NCBI GenBank assembly: GCA_020852815.1
Contig: JADZAN010000024.1
Coordinates: forward strand, 1 to 64,000
Source: Gemmatimonadaceae bacterium
GTDB lineage: Bacteria; Gemmatimonadota; Gemmatimonadetes; Gemmatimonadales; Gemmatimonadaceae
Direction of reading: 5' to 3'
Length of the DNA: 64,000 nucleotides
Below the pieces are notes generated by a model, which had not been told where the DNA came from, made no database searches, and saw only the letters and a list, made by a program, of their open reading frames with translations. A program made the position numbers and the translations under genes. Below, piece after piece: positions 1 through 7,475 of the stretch (its first letter is position 1; the number at the start of each line of letters is the position of its first letter).

Positions 1-114
1 CGGAGCGAGGTGGACCAGATCGAGACGGTCGACATCGCGGCGTTCAACAAGCTGCTGCAGGCCAGCAAGGTCGACGGGGTCATCGGGAAGAAGAAACCGG
101 GGACGATCATGTAG
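1..114 (+). CDS. C-terminal fragment of an unidentified protein
   Basis: An open frame enters from the left edge and stops at TAG 112-114, giving 37 residues that end in a lysine-rich segment (GKKKPGTIM). It contains an amphipathic stretch (VDIAAFNKLLQ). This resembles the helical tail of the BNR/sortilin-type repeat proteins that also occur at 30156-33353, but the piece is too short to identify. The family suggestion is a guess; that it is the end of a coding gene is fairly likely. Confidence 0.5.
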   Translation, partial: RSEVDQIETVDIAAFNKLLQASKVDGVIGKKKPGTIM

Positions 115-231
115 CGTCCCCTGGCGTCCCCAGGCGCCTCCTCGGCTTATGTTTGTGGTGGCGGCTCGATTCCCCGCAGGGCTGACGGGGGAGTGGGTCG
201 CCACCGTTGCCTGCCGGACCATCTTCCTGCC

Positions 232-939
232 ATGACCGCACTACGCGCACTTCGCCCGTCTCGGGCCCTCCGCGGGATTCCCGCCATCGCCCTGCTCCTG
301 GCCGCCGCCGCGGCGTGCAATGGGAGCGACGCCAGTTCCCCATCCATCCCCGGCAAGATCACCCGCGTGAGCGGTGACTCGCAGTCGGTGGCGGCGGGGA
401 CGTCGCTCGTCGCGCCGATGGTGGTGAAGGTCGTGGCGCAGAATGGGTCGCCGATGCTGGGGCAGACGGTGACTTGGTCGCTGGAGACGGGGACGAGCGG
501 GACCCTCCCCTCCTCGACGAGCCTGACCGACGCCAATGGGCTGGCCTCGATCGTTTTCAACGCCGGCCAGGTGGCGGGAAAGGCGGAGGTGACGGCGACG
601 GCGGGGTCGCTCGCCGGACTCAAGTTTACGCAGACCATCGTCGCCGGGCCGGCGTCGGGGCTGGTGAAGTTCGCGGGAGACAACGCGGCAGCGCTGGTGA
701 ACGCCGGGGTCGGGCTCGTGGTGAAGGTGACCGACCAGTATGGGAATGCGGTCTCGAACGCGACGGTCTCGTGGGAGGTCACCAGCTCCGGCGGGACGCT
801 GAGCGCGGCCACGAGCACGAGCAACACGGCCGGGCTGGCCACCATCACACTCACCGTCGGTGCCGCGCCGGGGACGTATACCGTGAAGGCGACGAGCGGA
901 AGCCTTCCCGCGGCGACCTTCACCGTCACGGCGATCTAG
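232..939 (+). CDS. Lipoprotein with two bacterial Ig-like (Big-1 type) domains
   Basis: The start is ATG 232, which gives an Arg-rich n-region, a hydrophobic core (IALLLAAAAAC) and a lipobox cysteine near residue 25; an upstream in-frame start would spoil the signal peptide. After the cysteine come two tandem modules of about 90 residues. Each has the Big-1/invasin pattern: 'AGTSLVAPMVVKVVAQNG' then 'TVTWSLETG', and 'VNAGVGLVVKVTDQYGNAV' then 'ATVSWEV', each followed by a 'T..NGLASI' or 'T..AGLATI' strand. The product of 235 aa is probably anchored in the outer membrane or periplasm and binds or spaces another factor. Function is unknown; the fold call is from sequence pattern. Confidence 0.75.
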   Translation: MTALRALRPSRALRGIPAIALLLAAAAACNGSDASSPSIPGKITRVSGDSQSVAAGTSLVAPMVVKVVAQNGSPMLGQTVTWSLETGTSGTLPSSTSLTDANGLASIVFNAGQVAGKAEVTATAGSLAGLKFTQTIVAGPASGLVKFAGDNAAALVNAGVGLVVKVTDQYGNAVSNATVSWEVTSSGGTLSAATSTSNTAGLATITLTVGAAPGTYTVKATSGSLPAATFTVTAI

Positions 940-1003
940 CGGCCCGTTGCAGGAGCGGTCATCGCGTCGTGCCGGTGATGCGAGCACGGGGGCGACGAGC
1001 CGC

Positions 1004-1062
1004 GGGGTAGCCGCCGGGTAGCCGCCGGGTAGCCGCGTGGTATCCGCGGTATCGCGGCGGGA
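1004..1062. repeat. Short tandem repeat between two lipoprotein genes
   Basis: Three consecutive copies of an 11-bp unit (GGGTAGCCGCC, the last ending GCGTGG) run into a related GGTATCCGCGGTATCGCGG stretch. It lies in the 257-bp gap between the Ig-like lipoprotein and the next gene. No function is evident. A related CCGTGGTAC repeat occurs downstream of the next gene at about 2307-2335. Confidence 0.6.
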
Positions 1063-1196
1063 AAGCTGTGGGGCGCCGCGGTGATTGCGGCGCCCCCGAG
1101 CGCTTGTGGGGGTCTTGTACCAGGTGCGTGTCCGTTGGGTAGGGACCGGCGTATCCCCCACCCCGGTACGACACCCTGTCTTGGAGACTTCACCTC

Positions 1197-2237
1197 ATGT
1201 TCCGCTCCACCGTTCTCTCATTACGACCGGTGCGTGTCGTTGCGGCCGCGGCAGTGCTGCTTGGCGTAACGGCGTGCGCCGAGTTCCTCGGCACGAGTTC
1301 GGATGACACGTCGATCAGCCAGTCGCTGACGGCGGCGTTCAGCACCGTTCCGGTCGGTTTCAGCAACAACGCGTCGAGTTACGCCGGCGACACCGACGGC
1401 ATGTCGTCGCTGTGGCTTCCTGGTCCGCGGGGACAAGCCTTTGGTCGCGAGGGGTTGATGGGGGGTGGGCTCGGTGATGCCTTCGCGGGCGGCATTGCGG
1501 CCAACGCCTCGATGGGCGGCGGCGGGCGGCGTGGTCCGTTCGGCGGAAAGTTCGGCGGCGCCAGGACGTGCGAGGGAGCGTTCAACGCCGGCACGGGATG
1601 GTTTGTCTGCACGCCCGTCACCAGCAACGGCATCACGTTCAACCAGCAGATCCAGTACAAGACCGCCGCCGGCACGGTACAGTCGGCGCTGGATACAGGG
1701 ACCACCAACTCGGTGCAGGTGAAGTCGACCGTGGCGGGGACCATCTCGTTCGTGCGCGACTCCACCCGGGCGTCGTGGGAAGGGCGCAAGGGGCCGCCGC
1801 ACTTCGGGCACCTGATTGGCGACTCGACGACGGTGCTCACCGCGAACACGACGCTCAACCACGTCAGCGACCGCACGGTGACCGGGCTCGCCACCGGGAG
1901 CACGAAACGCACGGTGAACGGCACGTCGCAGGGCGAGGAGTCGACCACCGGGACGTCGAGCAAGGGGAACTTCACCGCCAAGCGCGTCGCCGCCGACACG
2001 AGCCGGGGGGTCGAGGTCCCGATCGTCGACGGCAAGCCGACGTATCCGACGGCCGGCACGGTGATCCGCGTGATGAACGCGTCGGTCACCTTCGCGGGCT
2101 CGGCGGCCACCACGGCTTCGCGCAAGGAAGTGATCACCTACGACGGCAGCGCCACGGCCAAGGTGGTGATCACGATCAACGGCGACACCAAGACGTGCAC
2201 GATGGCGCTCCCGCGCGGCCGCCCGGTCTGCCCGTAG
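1197..2237 (+). CDS. Hypothetical lipoprotein, 346 aa
   Basis: The protein starts at ATG 1197 and has a signal peptide ending in a lipobox (LLGVTAC, Cys about residue 27). A glycine-rich stretch (residues about 85-125, GGGLGDAFAGG, GGGGRRGPFGGKFGG) precedes a region rich in T, S and V with regular alternation typical of beta strands. Cys residues at about 123 and 138, and a Cys near each end of the final segment (KTCTMALPRGRPVC), could form disulfides. No family was recognised. A strong hairpin 100 bp after the stop separates it from the convergent deacetylase gene. Confidence 0.65.
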   Translation: MFRSTVLSLRPVRVVAAAAVLLGVTACAEFLGTSSDDTSISQSLTAAFSTVPVGFSNNASSYAGDTDGMSSLWLPGPRGQAFGREGLMGGGLGDAFAGGIAANASMGGGGRRGPFGGKFGGARTCEGAFNAGTGWFVCTPVTSNGITFNQQIQYKTAAGTVQSALDTGTTNSVQVKSTVAGTISFVRDSTRASWEGRKGPPHFGHLIGDSTTVLTANTTLNHVSDRTVTGLATGSTKRTVNGTSQGEESTTGTSSKGNFTAKRVAADTSRGVEVPIVDGKPTYPTAGTVIRVMNASVTFAGSAATTASRKEVITYDGSATAKVVITINGDTKTCTMALPRGRPVCP

Positions 2238-2344
2238 GCGACGCTCGTCAGGTGCAATTCTGGCGCGCCCGCCGGATCGCGTAGCGCCTGTTGGACCGCC
2301 AGGACCCGTGGTACCCGTGGAATCCGTGGTACCTGCGCAGCACG

Positions 2345-2377
2345 ACGCCCCTCGCCGGCCGTTCCGGCGAGGGGCGT
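2345..2377. terminator. Hairpin terminator between convergent genes
   Basis: A perfect 14-bp stem (2345-2358 with 2364-2377) encloses a 5-nt loop, followed on the + strand by TTTC. It lies between the lipoprotein gene ending at 2237 and the leftward deacetylase gene ending at 2405, so it can serve both. Confidence 0.75.
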
Positions 2378-2404
2378 TTCGCGCGCGCCCGTGACGCCTG
2401 GTGC

Positions 2405-3304
2405 CTAACGCTTACCGGCCGGCCGGGCGGCGCGTGTCGCGCCCGCGCGCGCCTCGGCGCTCTCCGGATCCACGACCTGGACGAAGCGCTTCATGTTCTC
2501 GGTCATCGGCACGGCCTTGAGCCGCCACCGGTTCTGGATCGAGTTCCACGGCCCGCCCGTGTAGGCGCGCGCCGCGCGGTATCCAGCGGTCCGTGTCGCC
2601 GAGTCGCCGGCGGCGGCCAGGGCGCCGAAGGGATAGGAGAAGTATTCGGTGGCGCTGGTGCCCAGGTTCTTCTGCAGCGCCTCGCGGCTGCCGGTCACCT
2701 CCTCATGCATCTGCCTGGCGTCCTTCATCTTGTCCACGCGCACGTGCAACGACGTGTGTGACCCGATGGTGAACCCCTCCTTTTGCAGCTCGCGGAGCTG
2801 CGCCCAGGTGAAGTAACGCGGGTTCCGGTCCATCGCATGGGTGAACGGGAAGAACGTCGCGGTGAAGCCTAGCTTCCTGAGGAGGGGAACGGCGTTCTGC
2901 AACTGGTTCACGCGCCCGTCGTCGAAGGTGATCACGACCGCCCTTGGCGGGAGCGTGCGCTTCCCTTCCAGCGCCTCGACCAGCGCCGTGAAGGAGACGA
3001 CCGGAATCTGGTGCGCCTTGAGGTACTGCATCTGCGCCGCGAACACCTCGGGACGCATGGTGAGGTCGGCGCCGCGCACCGCGCGCCCTTCGGCCGCCGA
3101 CTGGATGTTGTGATAGACGAGAATCGGGACGCGGAGCGAGTCGGGGACCCGCGCCTGCTGCTCGACGTTAGTCGACCATGGCGACGCAACGGGCGACACG
3201 CCTGGCGCGGCGTGCGTGACAGCGGCTGGGGCAAAGTGGCGATCGGGATCCGTCGCAGCGGTAGCCAGGAGCGGGAACAGCACGGGCAAGACGGCAGGAA
3301 TCAT
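2405..3304 (-). CDS. Polysaccharide deacetylase (NodB/CE4 family), exported
   Basis: The 299-aa protein has an N-terminal hydrophobic segment (MIPAVLPVLFPLLATAA) acting as signal or anchor. The CE4 domain follows: an entry motif (RVPILVYHNI), motif 1 TFDDG with the catalytic base and metal aspartates, and motif 2 SHTSLH with the two metal histidines. The SYPFG segment corresponds to motif 3, where a proline or aromatic is common in place of the RxPY arginine. The family removes N-acetyl groups from chitin-like, peptidoglycan or exopolysaccharide chains. It is the last of three leftward genes after a second deacetylase and a glycosyltransferase, suggesting cell-surface glycan work. A 69-bp gap separates it from the upstream gene. 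The substrate is not predictable. Confidence 0.85.
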   Translation of the reverse strand: MIPAVLPVLFPLLATAATDPDRHFAPAAVTHAAPGVSPVASPWSTNVEQQARVPDSLRVPILVYHNIQSAAEGRAVRGADLTMRPEVFAAQMQYLKAHQIPVVSFTALVEALEGKRTLPPRAVVITFDDGRVNQLQNAVPLLRKLGFTATFFPFTHAMDRNPRYFTWAQLRELQKEGFTIGSHTSLHVRVDKMKDARQMHEEVTGSREALQKNLGTSATEYFSYPFGALAAAGDSATRTAGYRAARAYTGGPWNSIQNRWRLKAVPMTENMKRFVQVVDPESAEARAGATRAARPAGKR

Positions 3305-3373
3305 GACAGAGATGACGACAGACAGTACGACGAAGGGAACGCAACAACGGCCGCAGATTCGACCGACGGGATC

Positions 3374-4075
3374 TTACACAGGAAGCCCCTCGAACGCGTA
3401 GCCGCGCGCGAGGAGTTCGGGAACGATGCGTGCCAGCGCGCCGGCCGTCTGTGTGCGATCACCCAGGGGGTCGTAGCCGTCACCGTCATGGAGCAGGACG
3501 ATGCTCCCGCCTCGCACTCCGCCCACGGTGCGACGCGCGATCTCGTGCACGCCGGGGCGGCCGCTGTCCCACACGCCGAGTGACCATCCCACGCAGCGTT
3601 GCCCCAGACGGTGCGCCGCCGGCGCCACGAATGGCGAGCGGAAGCCGTGTGGCGCGCGAAAGTGGCGCGGCGCCACGCCACAGGCATCGACAATGGCTCG
3701 CGTCCCGGCCGAAAGGTCGGCGGTGGCGCGGTTGGGGCCGGCGAGATGCAGCCGGCGGTGCGCAAAGCCGTGGTTCGCCACCTGGTGTCCCTCGGCGACA
3801 ATGCGGCGCACGAGCGCAGGCCATCGCTCCGCATGACGCCCCAGGAGGAAGAAGGTCGCGGGGACGTCATACTCGGCGAGCGTGTCGAGGATGCGAGGGG
3901 TCGCCCACACGTTGGGGCCATCGTCGAAGGTGAGCGCCACGCGCAGCCCGTCGCCGGGAAGGCGCGACAGAACGCGGCCAAAGAGGTTGCTGTTGCGGTG
4001 CAGGGCGGCGTAGCTCCCGGCACCGGCCAGGGCGATGGGGGTGAGCGATGCGAGCATTGCGATCGTGGGTGTCAC
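3374..4075 (-). CDS. Polysaccharide deacetylase (CE4), short form
   Basis: The 233-aa protein starts at GTG 4075, which overlaps the glycosyltransferase stop by 4 nt (GTGA), so translation is probably coupled. A single N-terminal hydrophobic stretch is followed by a compact CE4 domain with all canonical motifs: TFDDGPN, NHGFAH (H-x3-H) and RAPHGFRSP. The C-terminal motif LLHDGDGYDP carries the His of motif 5. This canonical set suggests an active zinc-dependent deacetylase acting on a GlcNAc-type polymer or a polyisoprenoid-linked sugar. Coupling to the GT-B glycosyltransferase suggests that the two act on the same glycan or glycolipid. Confidence 0.88.
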   Translation of the reverse strand: MTPTIAMLASLTPIALAGAGSYAALHRNSNLFGRVLSRLPGDGLRVALTFDDGPNVWATPRILDTLAEYDVPATFFLLGRHAERWPALVRRIVAEGHQVANHGFAHRRLHLAGPNRATADLSAGTRAIVDACGVAPRHFRAPHGFRSPFVAPAAHRLGQRCVGWSLGVWDSGRPGVHEIARRTVGGVRGGSIVLLHDGDGYDPLGDRTQTAGALARIVPELLARGYAFEGLPV

Positions 4076-5358
4076 GCCACCTGCTCCACATCGATGTTGC
4101 AGCCAGCGCGCGCATACGCGCCCAGCACCTGCGTGGCGACCACCGACCAGCGGAAGTCGTGCGCGCGCCGCAGCCCATGTGCCGATAGCCGCGCGCGCAG
4201 CGACGCATCGCGCAGGACGAGTACGAGCGCCTGGGCGAGCGCGTTCACGTCGTGCGCCGGGTGCATGATTGCCTCGCGCCCAGGGGTGACGACGCTGCGA
4301 AAGCCGGGAAGGTCGGTGCAGACGATCGGCGTCCCCGCGGCCATGGCCTCCAGCAGCGTGACGCCGAACGACGCGCGCGTGGTGGGGCAGGCGTACACCG
4401 TGGCCGCCGAGTAGTACGCACCCCGCTCGGCCACTTGCGACTCCGCGAAGTGAATGGACGGATTGGCGCCGGCACGCGCGCGGTAATGACGCCTGAGCGC
4501 ACCATCGCCGACAATCACCAGTCGCGCCGACGGGATGTCGCGCTGCACCAGCGGGAGCGCGTCGATCAGCATCCCCAGTTCATTGCGCGGGTCGAAGCGC
4601 CCGACGAAGAGGATGGTCGGCGTGTCCGCGTCGAAGCATGCCGGTCGTGGCAGCGCCGGGCGGAACTCGTGCGTGTCGATGCCGTTGGGGATGATCTCCC
4701 ACTCGGCGTCAAAGTAGCGCCCATGCGCTTCCGCTGCAGCTGGCGATACCGCGACCGCAACGTCGAGTTTGTCGAGCCGGCGCTGGAAGAACGGGCGCCC
4801 GCGCTCGTAGACGCGCGAGCTGGGGAACCAGGTGTGGAACGTCCCGACCACCGGCACCTGCGCGGCGTCGACGGCGGCCAGGGGAAGCGTTGGCGCCAGC
4901 GGACAGTGCACGTGCACGAGGTCGTAGCGCTGCTCGCGAAACAGCGCGCGCAACCGGTCGCGCAGCCGCCACGCCATGGTGAGTCGTGCCATCGACGCGT
5001 TGCAGCGGACGGGGAGCGAGCGCCCCACGCGAATCACATGCGAGCGATCGTCAGACGCGTCGATGGTCGAGGTGACGACGTCGACGTGGCATCCCATGCG
5101 TCGCAGTTCACGCGAGAGGTAGTGCACATGCTCGGTCACGCCGCCCAGGTGCGGGTAGTAGTACTCCGACACCATCGCGATGCGCGGTGATGCGGCTCGC
5201 CGGTCCAGCGGACGACGTTCGGCGTGTCCCAGGATGTCGGCGCGCGAGGCGTAGTCGGGGACGGGAAGGGGAGCGTCGAGCGGAGAGGTTTCGAGAGGCG
5301 GAGCGTCGTGAAGCGAAGCGTAGAGAAGGGACACGCGGTCGAGGGCTAGGCGTTCCAT
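4072..5358 (-). CDS. Family 4 glycosyltransferase (PimA-like GT-B fold)
   Basis: The 428-aa protein has the GT-B N-terminal signature MVSEYYYPHLGGVTEHV at about residues 62-78 and the hinge motif IIPNGIDTHEF. Its donor-binding C-domain includes ILFVGRFDPRNELGMLI and ASFGVTLLEAMAAGTPIV. In the usual E-x7-E motif only the second glutamate (LLEAM) is present; the first position is Ala (RASFG), whereas PimA-type enzymes have Glu there. The first 55 residues precede the conserved fold, so the true start may be an internal codon. It heads a leftward cluster with two deacetylases and is probably a cytosolic glycosyltransferase for surface glycan or glycolipid. Donor and acceptor are unknown. Confidence 0.85.
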   Translation of the reverse strand: MERLALDRVSLLYASLHDAPPLETSPLDAPLPVPDYASRADILGHAERRPLDRRAASPRIAMVSEYYYPHLGGVTEHVHYLSRELRRMGCHVDVVTSTIDASDDRSHVIRVGRSLPVRCNASMARLTMAWRLRDRLRALFREQRYDLVHVHCPLAPTLPLAAVDAAQVPVVGTFHTWFPSSRVYERGRPFFQRRLDKLDVAVAVSPAAAEAHGRYFDAEWEIIPNGIDTHEFRPALPRPACFDADTPTILFVGRFDPRNELGMLIDALPLVQRDIPSARLVIVGDGALRRHYRARAGANPSIHFAESQVAERGAYYSAATVYACPTTRASFGVTLLEAMAAGTPIVCTDLPGFRSVVTPGREAIMHPAHDVNALAQALVLVLRDASLRARLSAHGLRRAHDFRWSVVATQVLGAYARAGCNIDVEQVA

Positions 5359-5520
5359 CGCCCCGTGCCGGCAGTGCGTCGTGACCGGCAGTCGATGGTG
5401 ACGCGATCGCGTCGACGCTATCGCGTCTCGCCTAGACGGCAGATGACAGCCCCGCGTGCCGAAGGTCAGCCGTTGTCCGCTATCGCCTTGGTCCCGCGTC
5501 CCGTAGCATTCCGAAATGGA

Positions 5521-5857
5521 CCCCAGCCTTCGCTGGGGAGAGGATTGGACCCCAGCTTTCGCTGGGGAGAGGCTGGGCGCCAGCCTTCGCTGGGGAAAGG
5601 CTGGGCCCCAGCTTTCGCTGGGGAAAGGCTGGACCCCAGCTTTCGCTGGGGAGAGGCTGGGCCCCAGCTTTCGCTGGGGAGAGGATTGGGCGCCAGCTTT
5701 TTCGCTGGGGAGAGGCTGGACCCCAGCTTTCGCTGGGGAGAGGATTGGGCCCCAGCTTTCGCTGGGGAGAGGATTGGACCCCAGCCTTCGCTGGGGAAAG
5801 GCTGGACCCCAGCTCTCGCTGGGGAGAGGCTGGGCGCCAGCCTCCGCTGGGGAAAGG
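5521..5857. repeat. 12-unit array of a ~28-bp hairpin repeat
   Basis: Twelve head-to-tail units fill a 337-bp block. Each unit has a core CCCCAGC, then TTTC or close variants, then GCTGGGG: a 7-bp inverted repeat with a 4-nt loop. A 9-11 nt linker of the form AGAGGCTGGG or AGAGGATTGG follows. Read on the minus strand the loop is GAAA or GAAG. Units 3, 7 and 12 start CGCC instead of CCCC, and unit 7 has two extra T. There are no unique spacers, so this is not a CRISPR. Open frames through the block are a by-product of the 28-bp periodicity. Single or paired copies of the same core lie at 20898-20915, 43802-43819 and 43832-43849. The stretch 5359-5520 between the glycosyltransferase gene and the array shows no gene. 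Confidence 0.95.
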
Positions 5858-5896
5858 ACCTCGTCTTCTCGTCTTCTCGTCCTCTCGTCTTCTCAA
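5858..5896 (+). other. Pyrimidine-rich leader directly before the TPP-enzyme gene
   Basis: A run of CTCGTCTTCTCGTC-type repeats ends 4 nt before the ATG at 5901, with AAAGAA in between. Similar tracts precede ahcY (54861-54907) and, on the minus strand, the OsmC gene (43771-43796). No purine-rich Shine-Dalgarno sequence is present other than AAGAA. Confidence 0.6.
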
Positions 5897-5900
5897 AGAA

Positions 5901-7475
5901 ATGCAAGGCGCCGATCTCCTCATGCGCTCCCTCGCCCAGGCCGGCGTGGAGCTGTGCCTGGCCAACCCGGGCACGTCGGAAATGCACCTGGTCAAGGCGC
6001 TCGATGCAGCGCCTGCCATGCGCTCGGTCCTCACGTTGCACGAGGGTGTGGCGAGTGGGGCCGCCGATGGATGGGGGCGGATGACGGGGCGGGCGGCGAG
6101 TACGCTGCTTCATCTCGGGCCCGGATTGGCGAACGCGCTGTCCAACCTGCATAACGCGCGACGCTCGGCGACGCCGGTGGTGAACATCGTCGGCGACCAC
6201 GCCACGTATCACCTGGCCAACGACCCGCCGCTGCACAGCGATCTCCCGGCACTGGCGCGCGCGTCGTCGGCGTGGGTGGAGACGGTCGCGACGGCCGAGG
6301 CGATGGCGGGAGCAGGGGCGCGCGCCGTGGCGGCGTCGCTGGGGCCGCCGGGGGCGATCGCGACACTCATCGTCCCCGCGGATGCGGCGTGGGGCGTGGT
6401 GGAGGATGCGAGGGGAGAGGCGGCGCTGCGCGCGGCAGCCCGGGCACCGGCTGTTTATGCCGGGACTGCTCCGTCAGACGCAACGATCGATGGCGTGGCG
6501 CAGGTGCTGCGTTCAGGTGAACCGGCGGTGATCCTCCTGGGTGGACGCGCGGTGTCGCCCGCCAACGCCGAGCGCGCCGGACGCGTGGCTGCCGCAACCG
6601 GGGCCAGGTTGTGCAGCGCGCCCTTCTCCGCCATCGCCCCGCGCGGCGCCGGGAGTGTGGCCACCGAGCGGCTCCCCTACTTCCCGGAAATGGTGCTGCA
6701 ATTGCTCGCTGGAGTGCGGCATCTCATCCTCGTGGACGCACCGGCGCCGGTGGCCTTCTTCGCCTACCCGGGACTTCCGGGGCGACTGGTGCCCGAGGGG
6801 TGCAGCGTGCATGTGCTGGCCACCGGGAGCGACGACGTCGTGGCGGCGCTCGATGCGCTGGTGGTCGCCTGTGGCGCCGAAGGGGGCGCCGCGCCGCGAG
6901 TGGCGCGCGCCGTCCCGCCGGTGGCCAGCGGCGCCATCACGCCGGCCACCTTCGCGCAGACCCTTGCCGCCACGCTCCCGTCCGGGGCCATCGTGTGCGA
7001 CGAGGCCATCACGAATCGCTTTCCGTCGTTGGCCGCCACCGCCGGGGCGGCGCCGCACGACTGGCTCGACCTCACTGGCGGGTCGCTGGGGCTTGGCATG
7101 CCGATGGCGCTGGGCGCCGCCATGGCGTGCCCCGGCCGGCGCGTGGTGAACCTGCAGGCGGATGGTAGTGCGATGTACACGCCGCAGGCGCTGTGGTCGC
7201 TGGCGCGCGAGGGCGTCGATGTGACGACGATCATCCTCGCCAATCGCCGGTATCGCATCCTGGAGTACGAGCTGATGCGATTGCAGCTGACCGACGCCGC
7301 GCGCGCCCGTTCCCTCACCGACCTCTCCACGCCGCCCATCGACTTCGTGCAGCTGGCGGGATCACTCGGCGTTCCGGCGGTGCAGGTGACGACGGCGGAG
7401 GGGCTGGGCGAGGCGCTGCAACGGTCGTACGCGACCCCTGGGCCGCAGGTGATCGAGGCGATGATCGTGGAATGA
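5901..7475 (+). CDS. Thiamine diphosphate-dependent enzyme of the acetolactate synthase/benzoylformate decarboxylase superfamily
   Basis: The ATG at 5901 gives a 524-aa protein; the frame upstream runs through the repeat array and is not real. The N-terminal PYR domain carries the TPP-activating glutamate (LTLHEGVASGAADGWGR, Glu about 48). The central domain is Ala/Gly-rich. The C-terminal PP domain has the Mg-TPP motif at about residues 415-445, starting ADGSAMYTPQALWSL and closing with the Asn of ILANRR; Ala replaces the first Gly of the usual GDG. Length and motifs fit decarboxylases and ligases of 2-oxo acids such as benzoylformate decarboxylase more than true acetolactate synthase, which is longer. 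The substrate is not determined. The stop overlaps the next start by 4 nt (ATGA). Confidence 0.85.
   Translation: MQGADLLMRSLAQAGVELCLANPGTSEMHLVKALDAAPAMRSVLTLHEGVASGAADGWGRMTGRAASTLLHLGPGLANALSNLHNARRSATPVVNIVGDHATYHLANDPPLHSDLPALARASSAWVETVATAEAMAGAGARAVAASLGPPGAIATLIVPADAAWGVVEDARGEAALRAAARAPAVYAGTAPSDATIDGVAQVLRSGEPAVILLGGRAVSPANAERAGRVAAATGARLCSAPFSAIAPRGAGSVATERLPYFPEMVLQLLAGVRHLILVDAPAPVAFFAYPGLPGRLVPEGCSVHVLATGSDDVVAALDALVVACGAEGGAAPRVARAVPPVASGAITPATFAQTLAATLPSGAIVCDEAITNRFPSLAATAGAAPHDWLDLTGGSLGLGMPMALGAAMACPGRRVVNLQADGSAMYTPQALWSLAREGVDVTTIILANRRYRILEYELMRLQLTDAARARSLTDLSTPPIDFVQLAGSLGVPAVQVTTAEGLGEALQRSYATPGPQVIEAMIVE

Noticed and set aside
5521-5857. CRISPR-like repeat array
   Set aside because: The units are contiguous with no unique spacers of constant length, and no cas genes occur.
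5365-6084. Long open frames running through the hairpin array (for example RWGEDWTPAFAGE-type repeats)
   Set aside because: They arise from the 28-bp repeat being read in several frames; both strands are open, and the true gene starts at 5901.
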